Shown: in pieces, positions 18,446 through 28,253 of the stretch
How positions within the stretch are numbered: position 1 is the stretch's first letter
How the letters are laid out: every line of letters begins with the position of its first letter
DNA from: Alteromonas sp. LOR
GTDB lineage: Bacteria; Pseudomonadota; Gammaproteobacteria; Enterobacterales; Alteromonadaceae
NCBI RefSeq assembly: GCF_000753865.1
Contig: NZ_JQFW01000001.1
Span: 1-64,000 of the forward strand
Reading direction: 5' to 3'
Length of the DNA stretch: 64,000 nucleotides
The notes under the pieces: model-generated
The model's input: the letters and a program-made list of their open reading frames with translations, nothing else
Database searches by the model: none
What the model was told of the DNA's origin: nothing
Made by a program: the position numbers and the translations under genes

Positions 18446-21400
18446 ATGAACGCCATGTCACTGTTGTTTTCACCGTCAATGCTTACTCGCCCTTTTGCGC
18501 TAGTGTGGCTTGCTATGGCATTACTGCTATCGCTTGCCTGTGCTGGCTTTCGCAGAGTTAGTCGGAATACAGAGTCAGACAAAGTAAGGGGGTTCACGTT
18601 AAAACAGAGCCCGAACCGCTCAGCGCTTTCGTATGTTCTCGTATTGACCGGGTTGTTGCTTATGTCATTTTCCGCCAACGCCAAAAATGACGAGACTAAT
18701 AATGCTACAAATAGCGCGACAAATAACATACATATTGATGAGTCTTTTCAACATATTCTTATTAATCACAATAGCAACATAACTCACGCACCTGACTCGG
18801 CGACCTACTTTGATGTGTTAGAAGGCGCGAGTGCGTTTTCAGGCCAACAGATCACATCCACTCGGCAGTGGCTGTCTACCTATATACAGCACAGCGGCTT
18901 TAGCCCTGTCTCCCTTGTGGTAAATGTAGACCGATTAAACATTGACGACTTGCAGCTTTATCTGCTCAACGACAACGAACGCATTATAAAAACGTATCGC
19001 TATCAAGCAGGAAAAGGCGACCTTACTCTGCCACAACCCGTGCCCAGTATTCGACTGTCGTTTACACTACAGCCCTATCAAAATGTGCGCTTGCTCATTG
19101 GCATTAAAGACACAGGGTTAAGCAACATACCTGTTGCGCTGTGGGAAAGGGACGCGCTCCAGCAATACGATACTAATATGCTGGTTGCCTTAGGTGCGGT
19201 GCTTGGCGTGTTCGCACTTATTATTACCTACTTCCTTCTTTCTTACTTTAACCAACGTATTGCCACTCGATTTTGGCTTACGATGTCATCATTGGCCATG
19301 CTGACGCTTTTTTTCATTTTTCAAAGCGGACTGGGTTTGTGGCCAAGCTTAACCAACACAACTGAGGCGGCATTCATAATTGCATCAACCTTGCTGTTGC
19401 TGTGCTTAGCCAAAGTAACCCATCATCTATTTCCTCGAGTGCCCGCTTTCCTCAAAGCACTTAATTTTGTCATTCCTTTGGTGTGCTTGTATTGCTTTTT
19501 CATCGAGTCCACCGTGGCAATTGTAGTTCTGCTTAGCACTATTGCGGTAATGGGTGTAAGCCAAGTTGCTTTGGCGCTAACGTTTAAAGAAAACCGTCAA
19601 ACAAGTCGCTTGTTCTCAATTGGCTGGCTCTCGTTTTTTGTGTTGTTTGCAATATCGATTCAAGGCCTCTATCACTTCATGGTTTATACCTTTAGTGTCT
19701 ATTTGGTTATGCTGTTTTTTGCCGCCTTCGGACTGTTGTGTTTAGGCATGGCCGCAGCAACAAAAGAACGGTTTTACAACAAAAAACAGTTAGTTAAAAA
19801 AGAAGAGATCATTACCAACTTAAACCATTTCTATCATTTATTTAGAAACTCAGCAGAAGGACATTACACCTCAACCTGGGAAGGTAATTTAGTGTCTGTA
19901 AACCCCGCGATGTATAAACTTTTTGGGTATACCGATGAGGACGACATGCTGGAAACAGGCGCAAAAACATCGGTTTTCTATGCTAACGCTGATGACAGGC
20001 AGCTTCTCTTAGGCGAACTGTCTCAAACCGGTCACTTAACTGGCAAAGAAATAAGAGCAAAAAGAAAAAATGGTGAAGAGTTTTGGATTTCGTTGTCTTG
20101 CCGTTTGCAAGAAAATAGTGATGGCCCCTATATTTTCGGCTCAATTATCGACATCACCGAGAAAAAACAATCGGACCTTAATTTACGCTATTTAGCTACC
20201 CATGACTCTCTTACAGGGGCCTACAATCGACGCCAGTTTGAAACCGAGTTTAAAGGTAAGGTGGCATCAGTGGCCAGCCCCCCTGTGTGTCTGCTTTATT
20301 TAGATTTAGACAGGTTTAAAGTGGTTAACGATACCTGCGGTCATAAGGCAGGTGACGTACTCATAAAAGATATAGCAAGGCTGATAGAAAACACGCTTTT
20401 AAAGAATGCCCTTCTTGCCCGTTTAGGCGGCGATGAATTCGGTATTATTTACTCAGATTATGATGAGAAAAGTGTCTTTGAGAACGCAGAAAAAATACTC
20501 AATGCAGTGCAAGACTACCGCTTTATGTGGAACAACCGCATTTTCAATTTAGGCGTGAGCATTGGCATGGTGGTATGCGATGAAAATACCACAAGTGCTG
20601 GGCAGTACTTAAGCATGGCAGATGCGGCGTGCTATTTCGCCAAAGACCAAGGCCGTAATCAAATTCATCGATACAACAGTAATGAAGAGAGCACCCAGCG
20701 CTATCAGCGCGAGCTAGATTGGGTATCGACCATTAACAACGCGTTAGAAGAAAACCGATTCGAACTGTATTACCAACCGCTGCGACCACTCAGCCAAGCC
20801 AATGAAGGGTATTATTACGAGGTACTGCTTCGCTTGCGAGAAAGTGATGGTAAAATTGTAGAGCCAGCAAACTTCTTGCCTACTGCGGAACGTTTCGAAA
20901 TGAACGTGAACGTAGACAAGTGGGTAGTAACGCATACATTTAAATGGCTATCAGAAAACCCTGAGCATTTGAGCAATCTTAAGCGCTGTAGCATCAACTT
21001 AAACTGCCACTCGCTGGCCGATAGAGATTTTACGCTGTTCATTCTGAATGCGTTTGAAACCTTCGGTATTGCGTATAACAAGATTTGCTTTGAGGTTATT
21101 GAGTCAGTGGCCATTATTAAAATGGACGACACGCTGGCCTTTATGCAGACATTCAAAAACTTAGGCTGCACATTTTCTCTTGATGACTTTGGCAGCGGCT
21201 TTTCATCCTATAACTATCTTAAAAGTCTTCCTGTGGATCAGGTGAAAATAGACGGCATGTTCATAAAAGATATGCTTAACGACGCCGTGGACACTGCTAT
21301 GGTTGCATCGATAAAGGATGTGGCGAAGGCCATGGGCATGCAGACAGTGGCAGAGTTTGTGGAGAATGAAGCCACAATGACCCAATTAGGAAACATGGGA

Positions 21401-21466
21401 ATCGATTTCGCTCAGGGCTATGGTGTAGCAGTGCCAGCCCCTCTCGTCGACTTCACCCCGCTGTAA
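18446..21466 (+). CDS. 7TMR-DISM / PAS / GGDEF / EAL cyclic-di-GMP protein
   Basis: 1006 aa. N-terminal hydrophobic segments (about 15-35 and 50-78), a periplasmic DISMED2-like beta domain (about 95-225), seven membrane helices (about 240-440), a PAS domain with PAC (about 460-585), GGDEF (about 590-750) with intact G661-GDEF-F665, and EAL (about 765-1000) with EVL at 792-794. EAL catalytic elements are present: SINLNCHS, CFEVIES, DDFGSGFSSYNYLKSL, KIDGMF, AEFVEN and FAQGYG. Both synthesis and breakdown of c-di-GMP are therefore possible. DISM domains often sense carbohydrates or other ligands; the ligand here is unknown. A second ATG nine bases downstream is an alternative start. Confidence 0.92.
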   Translation: MNAMSLLFSPSMLTRPFALVWLAMALLLSLACAGFRRVSRNTESDKVRGFTLKQSPNRSALSYVLVLTGLLLMSFSANAKNDETNNATNSATNNIHIDESFQHILINHNSNITHAPDSATYFDVLEGASAFSGQQITSTRQWLSTYIQHSGFSPVSLVVNVDRLNIDDLQLYLLNDNERIIKTYRYQAGKGDLTLPQPVPSIRLSFTLQPYQNVRLLIGIKDTGLSNIPVALWERDALQQYDTNMLVALGAVLGVFALIITYFLLSYFNQRIATRFWLTMSSLAMLTLFFIFQSGLGLWPSLTNTTEAAFIIASTLLLLCLAKVTHHLFPRVPAFLKALNFVIPLVCLYCFFIESTVAIVVLLSTIAVMGVSQVALALTFKENRQTSRLFSIGWLSFFVLFAISIQGLYHFMVYTFSVYLVMLFFAAFGLLCLGMAAATKERFYNKKQLVKKEEIITNLNHFYHLFRNSAEGHYTSTWEGNLVSVNPAMYKLFGYTDEDDMLETGAKTSVFYANADDRQLLLGELSQTGHLTGKEIRAKRKNGEEFWISLSCRLQENSDGPYIFGSIIDITEKKQSDLNLRYLATHDSLTGAYNRRQFETEFKGKVASVASPPVCLLYLDLDRFKVVNDTCGHKAGDVLIKDIARLIENTLLKNALLARLGGDEFGIIYSDYDEKSVFENAEKILNAVQDYRFMWNNRIFNLGVSIGMVVCDENTTSAGQYLSMADAACYFAKDQGRNQIHRYNSNEESTQRYQRELDWVSTINNALEENRFELYYQPLRPLSQANEGYYYEVLLRLRESDGKIVEPANFLPTAERFEMNVNVDKWVVTHTFKWLSENPEHLSNLKRCSINLNCHSLADRDFTLFILNAFETFGIAYNKICFEVIESVAIIKMDDTLAFMQTFKNLGCTFSLDDFGSGFSSYNYLKSLPVDQVKIDGMFIKDMLNDAVDTAMVASIKDVAKAMGMQTVAEFVENEATMTQLGNMGIDFAQGYGVAVPAPLVDFTPL

Positions 21467-21780
21467 CGCCCTTATTCTGTTGGGCTCATATCGTTGATCT
21501 CGCTTTTGATTTATAACAAATAAAAAAGAGTGATAGAGCAAATACCCCAAAACCGGATGAAATGCGTATAATCATAGGTCGTTAGTAGCAACGCATTGTT
21601 ATTAACGTACAACATTACACTCTATAAATGATACAATGTAACACTTTATAGTTAGAATGATATTGTAAAGACACCTAAAAAAGATGCTGCCAAATTCGGT
21701 AGCGATCAGTGCAGATATCAGGCTTGCAAAAGCTGTGATTATCCCCACATATGGCCTACTGTCCTAAGCGTAGAAGTAAC
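21467..21780. other. intergenic region upstream of ribA
   Basis: 314 bases, AT-rich, with TATAAT at 21575 but no good -35 at a proper distance. I looked for the conserved FMN riboswitch core and did not find it. A frame opening at 21751 extends ribA upstream by ten codons but is probably untranslated. Confidence 0.5.
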
Positions 21781-22395
21781 ATGAGTAGCAAACAGCCTAA
21801 ATACGAATTTGTCAGTTCAGCAAAATTGCCAACGCGGCTTGGTGATTTCAAAATACACGGTTTCGTTGAAGCCAGTGGTCAAGAGCACGTTGCCCTGTCT
21901 TACGGCAACTGGAAGAAAGGCGATATTGTGCCAATTCGTATCCACTCAGAGTGCCTGACCGGAGATTCTCTTTTCAGTACCCGCTGCGACTGCGGTTTTC
22001 AATTAGAAAAAGCCATGCAAAACATCGTCGATAACGGCTTTGGCTTACTACTATACCTTCGCCAAGAGGGGCGCGGCATTGGACTGCTTAATAAAATACG
22101 TGCTTACAATCTTCAAGACAGCGGCATGGACACGGTAGAAGCTAACGAACATTTAGGCTTTGATGCTGACCTTCGTAGCTACGACATCTGTAAACTCATG
22201 CTAGATACGCTAGACGTTACCCGCGTAGAGTTAATGACGAACAACCCTAAGAAGCTAGCGGCACTTGAAGCGCTCGGAATAGACGTTGTATCGCGCAAAC
22301 CTATCGACCATGGCGTAACGAAAGACAATAAAAACTATTTAAAAACTAAAACAGAAAAGCTGGGGCACGCATTCGACCCTCACATTTTTAAATAA
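21781..22395 (+). CDS. ribA: GTP cyclohydrolase II
   Basis: 204 aa from the ATG at 21781, matching the single-domain E. coli-type enzyme. Opens the imidazole ring of GTP to start riboflavin synthesis. Zinc ligands Cys58, Cys69 and Cys71 (HSECLTGDSLFSTRCDCG), the catalytic RQEGRGIGL segment and the GTP-binding LMTNNPKKLAALEALGI region are all present. The start was chosen because conserved sequence begins right after it; the ATG at 21751 adds a non-conserved leader. A strong terminator follows. Confidence 0.95.
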   Translation: MSSKQPKYEFVSSAKLPTRLGDFKIHGFVEASGQEHVALSYGNWKKGDIVPIRIHSECLTGDSLFSTRCDCGFQLEKAMQNIVDNGFGLLLYLRQEGRGIGLLNKIRAYNLQDSGMDTVEANEHLGFDADLRSYDICKLMLDTLDVTRVELMTNNPKKLAALEALGIDVVSRKPIDHGVTKDNKNYLKTKTEKLGHAFDPHIFK

Positions 22396-22430
22396 TCTGA
22401 ATCCTGTTTAAATAAAATTGCACGACCAAG

Positions 22431-22471
22431 AAAACGTCCGCCGCTTCAACTTCCCTCAGCGGGCGTTTTTT
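22431..22471 (+). terminator. rho-independent terminator of ribA
   Basis: AAAACGTCCGC pairs with GCGGGCGTTTT across a loop of about 17 bases with one G-U pair, followed by TTTTTT. It ends 75 bases after the ribA stop. Confidence 0.85.
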
Positions 22472-22572
22472 ATTCAGCTTAGGTTAATTATCCACGGGTT
22501 ATAACGTATACAGACTTACCCGCATTGTTTGTTCGCTACAGTAAGCGCGCAATGACAATGTAAGGAGAATGT

Positions 22573-24096
22573 ATGAAAAACATAGCCCTATCTATCGTGA
22601 TTGCCCTCGGCGGTGCTGCCGTTGGTTTACCGGTAATTGCTCAACAATCAACCGTTTATACTTCTGCCAATCAAACGTTGGGCACTAGCCAAACTGAAGT
22701 CTCCGATGCGCAATTGGACAGTCTTCTCGCACCTATTGCGTTATATCCAGATACCTTACTCACCCACATACTCATCGCCTCTACCTATCCCCTTGATGTG
22801 ATTTCAGCAGATAGGTGGCGACAAAGTAACAAACACCTTACGCCGGAGCAGGTTGAAGACGTATTAGAAGATGTGGATTGGGATCCAAGCGTGAAGGCGT
22901 TGGCCGCATTTACTGATTTACTCAACACCATGGCCAATGACCTAGACTGGCTGCAGCAGCTTGGCGACAGTGTATTAGTAAGCCAAGATAGAGTACTCGA
23001 TCGAGTACAAGTACTGCGTCAGCATGCCAGAAACACCGGGAACTTAGATACCAACGACTATGTTGAGGTAGAAACGGAGCAAAACAATTCCAGAGAGATC
23101 ATCTATATCGCTCCTCGTCAGCGAGAGGTGGTGTATGTGCCTTACTACGACCCTCAAATTGTGTACGGCAATTGGTGGCACCCTATTGCGCCGATATTCT
23201 GGTCTCACCACGTTAATTACCATCGTCATAGAAACGTATATTGGTCGCCGCGAGTGAGAATATCGGCCTTTTTCTCATTCGGTGCCGTGCACTGGAGTAA
23301 CCGCCATGTGGTTGTGCATCGCCAGCCAGTGCGCAGGTTTTATAGAGGTAGCCAGCGTAAACGAGTTATTAGCAATGATTATCAGCGCTGGGAGCATCGC
23401 GTTGACCACAGACGTGCTCGCTACTCACAGCGCGTAGTGCAGACCAAACCCACACGTTTTGTGCACGGCAGTAATAGACATGTATCGACAAGGCGCCTTG
23501 CTGCTTCGCCGGGTTCAAGGTCGATATCAAAAGCGCGTTCTGTTTCAAACGCACAGTTAAAAGCGCCGAATCAAAATCGCGCGTTGTCAAATAATCGAAG
23601 CGTTAGCACTAACAAGGCGAATAAGAGGCTTGCTGAAAAAAAGCAGTACAACAAGCAGGCTATCTTAAACAAGCTCGATGCTAATAAGCGCCACTTTGTG
23701 AAAACATCGGCGAAAACATCGGTAAAATCTCGGCTTACAAAACCCCAGCCTATAAAACCAGGATCTGCGATACGCAAAATAGATACTAACAAGGCAGTTA
23801 AAGATAAAGCGCGAACCTACAGGGCTGACGCTTACCGTGGTAAAGCGTCACAAAACCGGAATTCTCAAATAGTCAGGAAAGACATGAGCTCGAATAAAAG
23901 GGGCTCGGACAAAAGAGCCTTGGACAAACAAACGGTCACTCGGACAAGCAAGCAAACCGTATCTCGTAACGTGTCGCCAAAAAGAAGTGTGAGCCGTAAC
24001 GAGGGGCGCAGCAATATTAGAACTGGTAGCGCCCAGTCTCGAAAAGCATTGCCTCAAAGAGCTCAGTCTCAAAATAGACTTTCTAGAGATAAATAA
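22573..24096 (+). CDS. DUF3300 secreted protein with long basic tail
   Basis: 507 aa. Signal peptide (1-23, cleavage near VIAQQ), then the DUF3300 domain (about 45-225) recognised by LDSLLAPIALYPDTLLTHILIASTYPLDVISADRW and REVVYVPYYDPQIVYG-type sequence. After about residue 225 the protein is dominated by Arg, Lys, Ser, Asn and Gln with no clear fold. Function of DUF3300 is unknown to me. GGAG precedes the ATG. The tail would be strongly positive in the periplasm or outside, which could suit binding of acidic polymers; this is inference. Confidence 0.88.
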   Translation: MKNIALSIVIALGGAAVGLPVIAQQSTVYTSANQTLGTSQTEVSDAQLDSLLAPIALYPDTLLTHILIASTYPLDVISADRWRQSNKHLTPEQVEDVLEDVDWDPSVKALAAFTDLLNTMANDLDWLQQLGDSVLVSQDRVLDRVQVLRQHARNTGNLDTNDYVEVETEQNNSREIIYIAPRQREVVYVPYYDPQIVYGNWWHPIAPIFWSHHVNYHRHRNVYWSPRVRISAFFSFGAVHWSNRHVVVHRQPVRRFYRGSQRKRVISNDYQRWEHRVDHRRARYSQRVVQTKPTRFVHGSNRHVSTRRLAASPGSRSISKARSVSNAQLKAPNQNRALSNNRSVSTNKANKRLAEKKQYNKQAILNKLDANKRHFVKTSAKTSVKSRLTKPQPIKPGSAIRKIDTNKAVKDKARTYRADAYRGKASQNRNSQIVRKDMSSNKRGSDKRALDKQTVTRTSKQTVSRNVSPKRSVSRNEGRSNIRTGSAQSRKALPQRAQSQNRLSRDK

Positions 24097-24108
24097 TGTA
24101 AACAAACA

Positions 24109-24148
24109 GTGGCGACTACTAGGGCGTGTTGATAAAAGTAGTCGCCAC
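24109..24148. repeat. 12-bp perfect inverted repeat with the AGGGCGTGTTGA motif in its loop
   Basis: GTGGCGACTACT (24109-24120) and its exact complement (24137-24148) flank a 16-base loop that begins AGGGCGTGTTGA. It lies between two convergent genes and may serve as a bidirectional terminator, although no T-run follows. The loop sequence recurs at 16900 and 46346. Confidence 0.7.
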
Positions 24149-24158
24149 CTTACATTTA

Positions 24159-25025
24159 CTAAGTCTCAGAAAAAGTGGACAGTGCCTTCACAAAGCGAGC
24201 GGGTGATGAGGTATCTAGGTTGAAGTATAGGGAAGGCTCTATAAGTTCTAGTTCCATAATTGCCCACTCATTTTCTTGGCGAACCAGGTCGACACGTGCG
24301 TACAGAGCTTGAGCCGGCATTGCCTCTAGTGCTCGCTGTGCTATTTCTTGCTGAGCAATGTTTGCTTCAACGGCCAGTAGCTGCCCGCCATGCTCCTCCT
24401 GAACTCGAAAGTCTCCTTGTTGAGGCACTTTTAATATGGCATGGCTGTAACACCCTCCAAAGTAAAACAAAGAGTATTCCCCCTCCTCAACCACGCTAGA
24501 TAAAAAGGGTTGAATCATATACCGACGAGCGGCAAAGGTAGTCAGCAGTGAAGGCATTACATCGGCTATATTTGAGGAGCAAACTCTAAAGGTGTCATCG
24601 GCGTTTGCACTCAGTGTCGGCTTAATAACAACTTCTTTAGTGTTAAACCGCGCTAGAGCATTGTGTATATCTTGCGGCGCAAAACGCTCTCCCCAACGGG
24701 TATCTACTATGGGGATCCCAGCCCCTGCGAGGTCCTTCAAATACTGCTTTTCTATATTCCAACTCATTAACTCTAAAGGATTTAACAAGATAGCCGAAGA
24801 TTTATTAATGATCTCTAATGTATTTAGAAAGGTATCAGGATGCTGTTGGTAATCCCACGTACTGCGCACAATAACGTAATCGTACTGGTCCCAATTCACA
24901 TTCTGTTCGTGCCATGAGATTGTCTCTACCGACCATCCTATGTCCTCAAAATGAGGAATGAGCAATTCATCATAAACGAAGAAATCGTCCAAATTATCGG
25001 TGGAAAGAAAAACTATTTGCGACAT
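24159..25025 (-). CDS. ATP-grasp domain protein
   Basis: 288 aa. Visible are YDYVIVRSTWDYQQHP near the N-terminus, NPLELMSWNIEKQYLKDLAGAGIPIVDT (start of the ATP-grasp fold), the ATP-binding VVIKPTLSANADDTF loop, and ELELIEPSLYFN near the C-terminus with the metal-binding acidic residues. These fit the RimK/glutathione-synthetase-like branch that includes the D-cycloserine enzyme DcsG. Such enzymes join an acid to an amine or thiol via an acyl phosphate; the substrates are unknown. No biosynthetic neighbours are present, so no pathway can be named. Confidence 0.8.
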   Translation of the reverse strand: MSQIVFLSTDNLDDFFVYDELLIPHFEDIGWSVETISWHEQNVNWDQYDYVIVRSTWDYQQHPDTFLNTLEIINKSSAILLNPLELMSWNIEKQYLKDLAGAGIPIVDTRWGERFAPQDIHNALARFNTKEVVIKPTLSANADDTFRVCSSNIADVMPSLLTTFAARRYMIQPFLSSVVEEGEYSLFYFGGCYSHAILKVPQQGDFRVQEEHGGQLLAVEANIAQQEIAQRALEAMPAQALYARVDLVRQENEWAIMELELIEPSLYFNLDTSSPARFVKALSTFSET

Positions 25026-25218
25026 GAATGTCTCATTTATGATTTGAAAATTAACACTATTTTAGCGGTTTTTAATAACCTTAACCAACTGATAACGCGA
25101 AAAAAATGTAGACCAAAGTCACATATCGCCAACCTCTGCAATAGTTTATTATTCGGTCAATTTAGCAGGGAGCTTACATTTCATCTACACTTATTCCAAA
25201 CACATGGCGGAGACCTGT

Positions 25219-26703
25219 ATGCAGTATCCTTGGCTTTTAGAAGGTCAGAAAATATTTCGCGTAGTCATCATTGGTCAACTGATTATTTCAGTTGTCATTG
25301 GCCTTATTACCGGAGAGCTCTTACCCGCATTTATTTTTGGTATTCCTATTGCCGCGGTGCCTTTGGTGTTGAGTTTGCAATCCCCTTATTCTGCATTAAG
25401 TCGCCATGCTATGGCCATTGGTGTGCAGCTGCTAACCGCGCTGCATATTCACCAGTCATTTGGTCTTATTGAGATTCATTTTGAAATTTTTGTGCTTCTC
25501 GCTTTCTTATCGGTATTTAGAGATTGGAAGGTGATTGCCACCGGTACGGCAGTGGTCGCGGTACATCACATTAGCTTCTTTCTTTTACAATCTAGTGGCG
25601 CCCCGCTTGTTATTTTCGAAGAAGGCCACGTTACGTTCACTATATTGCTTTTACATGCTGCGTTTGCCGTAGCAGAAGGTGGTGTGCTGATGTATGTCGC
25701 AAAAACTGCCCACGAAGAAGGCGCAGGCGCCGCTGAACTGTCATTGGCCATCAACGAGATGCAAAAGGAAAACAACAAACTGGATTTAACAGTCGCTGTC
25801 GATAGAAGCAACAAGCTCCTCCGCCCTTTTGGCGAATTGATTGACCAAGTTAGAGAATTAGTTCAGCTTGCGTCGTCACTAACTGATGACGTTGTTAGAG
25901 GCTGCGGTAATATGGAACAAGCTGCTAACAGCATGTTCGATATAAGCCACAAAACTGACCAAGAGTTAGCCATGGTGTCCGCTTCGTCAGAAGAAATTGC
26001 GCAAACCATGCAGATGTCGACAGAACAGACGACTAAAGCCAGTGATAAGGCCACAGCAGCTCAAGCGTCATCACAAAACACCAAGGATTCGATTTCCACT
26101 ACCAGTAATACAATTAATTCATTACGAAGCACCCTCAATGATGCAGCAAAAACAAACTCTGCATTAAACGAGCAATGCTCGCACATCTACGACGCCATGC
26201 GCTCTATTACAGCCGTAGCGGAACAAACAAATTTGCTAGCCCTTAACGCAGCCATTGAGTCTGCCCGAGCGGGAGAGCACGGTAGAGGGTTTGCCGTAGT
26301 TGCAGACGAGGTACGTACGCTGGCTATTCGTTCGAAAGAAAGTGCGGAACAAATTACAAGCATCACTGAGCAGCTTGTTTCTCAAACGGCAAGTTCAGTC
26401 GATCAAATGCAGTCCTGTATCAGTCTTGTTGATGAAGCGGTTATGTCTAGTGAAAGTGCAACCAATGCAATGGCCGACATTATGCTACAAATTAACGATG
26501 CCAGTGAAAGCATGACAGAAATTGCCACATCGGCGGTCGAGCAAGAAACAGCGTCTGCATCCATTGCTGAAAGCACGGCTCGTTTAAGCGAGTTTACGTC
26601 TGAAGAGCTCGCGACCGCAGAATCTCTTGCTGGCGAAGTGCAGGTTCTTACACAAATATCGCAAAAAATGCGCAGTGCCATCGAGCGCTTTAATCTGCAA
26701 TGA
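25219..26703 (+). CDS. methyl-accepting chemotaxis protein without HAMP domain
   Basis: 494 aa from the ATG at 25219, which has GGAG seven bases upstream; the earlier ATG at 25204 does not. About six membrane helices occupy residues 12-180, with conserved His residues in AVHHISFF. A coiled-coil signalling domain follows (about 225-494) with the receptor hairpin tip [35 protein letters not shown]. No periplasmic ligand domain and no HAMP are seen, so sensing probably happens in or through the membrane. Its stop overlaps the next ATG by four bases. Confidence 0.92.
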   Translation: MQYPWLLEGQKIFRVVIIGQLIISVVIGLITGELLPAFIFGIPIAAVPLVLSLQSPYSALSRHAMAIGVQLLTALHIHQSFGLIEIHFEIFVLLAFLSVFRDWKVIATGTAVVAVHHISFFLLQSSGAPLVIFEEGHVTFTILLLHAAFAVAEGGVLMYVAKTAHEEGAGAAELSLAINEMQKENNKLDLTVAVDRSNKLLRPFGELIDQVRELVQLASSLTDDVVRGCGNMEQAANSMFDISHKTDQELAMVSASSEEIAQTMQMSTEQTTKASDKATAAQASSQNTKDSISTTSNTINSLRSTLNDAAKTNSALNEQCSHIYDAMRSITAVAEQTNLLALNAAIESARAGEHGRGFAVVADEVRTLAIRSKESAEQITSITEQLVSQTASSVDQMQSCISLVDEAVMSSESATNAMADIMLQINDASESMTEIATSAVEQETASASIAESTARLSEFTSEELATAESLAGEVQVLTQISQKMRSAIERFNLQ

Positions 26704-27221
26704 CAAAAGGCCTTTCTTGGGCGCTGCTTGCCTTGTGGGCAAGTGGCCTTCTGGCCGCCATGCTAGTGTATGGTCAGCGTCAGCTATCAGAATTCGATCC
26801 TGACGGCATACTGCTTCATCACTCAACCTCACCGACATTTGACAGTGAACTTACGCAACTGCTTAAAAACAGTAATGTTCCCAGTGCCAGTATTATCCAC
26901 GTTGGCTCATCTGAAAATTGCTACTGCGAAACGCTCACTGCGCCCCATCAAACTCAGTTACTTAATCGCCTTGGTGAATCAAAGTACGGCGTTGTCAACA
27001 TTGCGCTAGACACCGTGAAAGGGCTAAGCAATATAATTACTACCGTACCTGCGTTAATTGTTATTGATGAGAACTACCAGTTGCGCTACGTAGGCCCATA
27101 CGCCACAGGCTATGGCTGCTTTACTGGCAAAAACTTGGTGGACCAAGTAGTAAGCTACACACATCAACTCCCCTACAATGGCGCAATTATCAACAGCGAC
27201 GCCACAGGCTGTTTTTGTTGA
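26700..27221 (+). CDS. DUF6436-like, thioredoxin-fold membrane-anchored protein
   Basis: 173 aa. One N-terminal helix (about 5-24) anchors or exports it. The rest resembles a thioredoxin fold: [19 protein letters not shown] has a C-x-C pair where the redox motif would lie, and [23 protein letters not shown] carries the cis-Pro. Two more cysteines are in the terminal GCFC. Family assignment to DUF6436 is from memory. It overlaps the chemoreceptor gene by ATGA, so the pair is probably co-translated; a redox link to receptor signalling is only a suggestion. Confidence 0.7.
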   Translation: MTKGLSWALLALWASGLLAAMLVYGQRQLSEFDPDGILLHHSTSPTFDSELTQLLKNSNVPSASIIHVGSSENCYCETLTAPHQTQLLNRLGESKYGVVNIALDTVKGLSNIITTVPALIVIDENYQLRYVGPYATGYGCFTGKNLVDQVVSYTHQLPYNGAIINSDATGCFC

Positions 27222-27287
27222 TAAGACACTACAGCATGATTATCAGCGTTTACGCGCTCTTTAAGTCATTATAAGCTTTACCCACAG

Positions 27288-28253
27288 CTAGGGCTGGCTT
27301 AGGCCTTTAAGGTGCGCCACTACGCTTCGCCCTAGTGCGCTTAAGTCATAGCCGCCTTCTAGCATGCTTACGATTCGTCCTTCACAACAGCTATCAGCCA
27401 CACGCCTTAATGCTTGGCTTATCCAAAAATAATCGTCTTCCACCAAACGCAAATGGGCCATGGGATCCTCAGCGTGGGCATCAAAGCCTGCCGAAATGAG
27501 AATTAGCTGAGGCTGAAAATTAGAAAGCGCATTAAACCAATGATGTACTTTTTCTCTAAATACATCGCCGGTTATACCCGCTTCAAGGGGCACCGCTAAA
27601 ATATTACTCGCGGAAACCGGCGCTCCGCTATGGGGGTAAAAAGGATGTTGGAAGCTTGAACACAGCATAATGCGCTGGTCGCCCGCAACTATCTGCTCTG
27701 TGCCGTTGCCATGATGAACATCAAAATCCACAATGGCTACCCGCTGTAAATTATAGTTTTGCAATGCATAGCGCGCTGCCAATACAATATTATTGAATAC
27801 GCAAAAGCCCATTGCGCTATCGTAGGTAGCGTGATGTCCTGGGGGCCTAGTGGCACAAAAGGCCTGCCGCTCTGTACCCGCCATAACGTAGTCTACGGCA
27901 TTACAGCCAGCGCCAGCCGACTCCAACGCTGCCGTTAAACTGTGCTTCATTAAGCCAGTATCTTCATCGAGCCACGCTGTAGCCGTTGTTTCACTCGCGT
28001 ACATTGTTTTTTCATCATCACTAAAAGACACCTGTGCAGCACGGTCGAATACACTTTTAATGTAGTAAGGGTCGTGGGCCAATGATAAATATGCCTCAGG
28101 GATTGGCGTAGCATCCCCATGCTCACAAATCATCTCTAGCCCAGATGATAACAACTGATCGTCTATAGCAAATAGGCGGTCTGGTGATTCCGGATGCTCA
28201 TTTCCTAGGTCGTGTTTAGTGCCGTGTTTACCACGGAAAATTTTTATTGTCAT
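27288..28253 (-). CDS. histone deacetylase family (AcuC-like) deacetylase
   Basis: 321 aa. Zinc-dependent deacetylase of the bacterial HDAC-like/AcuC group. Catalytic signatures: TRPPGHHA with the His pair, IVDFDVHHGNGTEQI with Asp and His zinc ligands, SAGFDAHAEDP with the third ligand, and LEGGYDL. Bacterial members deacetylate acetyl-lysine, such as acetylated acetyl-CoA synthetase, or acetyl-polyamines. It overlaps the upstream acyl-CoA transferase/GNAT gene by ATGA, which hints at an acetylation pair. Confidence 0.92.
   Translation of the reverse strand: MTIKIFRGKHGTKHDLGNEHPESPDRLFAIDDQLLSSGLEMICEHGDATPIPEAYLSLAHDPYYIKSVFDRAAQVSFSDDEKTMYASETTATAWLDEDTGLMKHSLTAALESAGAGCNAVDYVMAGTERQAFCATRPPGHHATYDSAMGFCVFNNIVLAARYALQNYNLQRVAIVDFDVHHGNGTEQIVAGDQRIMLCSSFQHPFYPHSGAPVSASNILAVPLEAGITGDVFREKVHHWFNALSNFQPQLILISAGFDAHAEDPMAHLRLVEDDYFWISQALRRVADSCCEGRIVSMLEGGYDLSALGRSVVAHLKGLSQP

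Noticed and set aside
21467-21780. FMN riboswitch upstream of ribA
   Set aside because: The conserved riboswitch core was searched for and not found.
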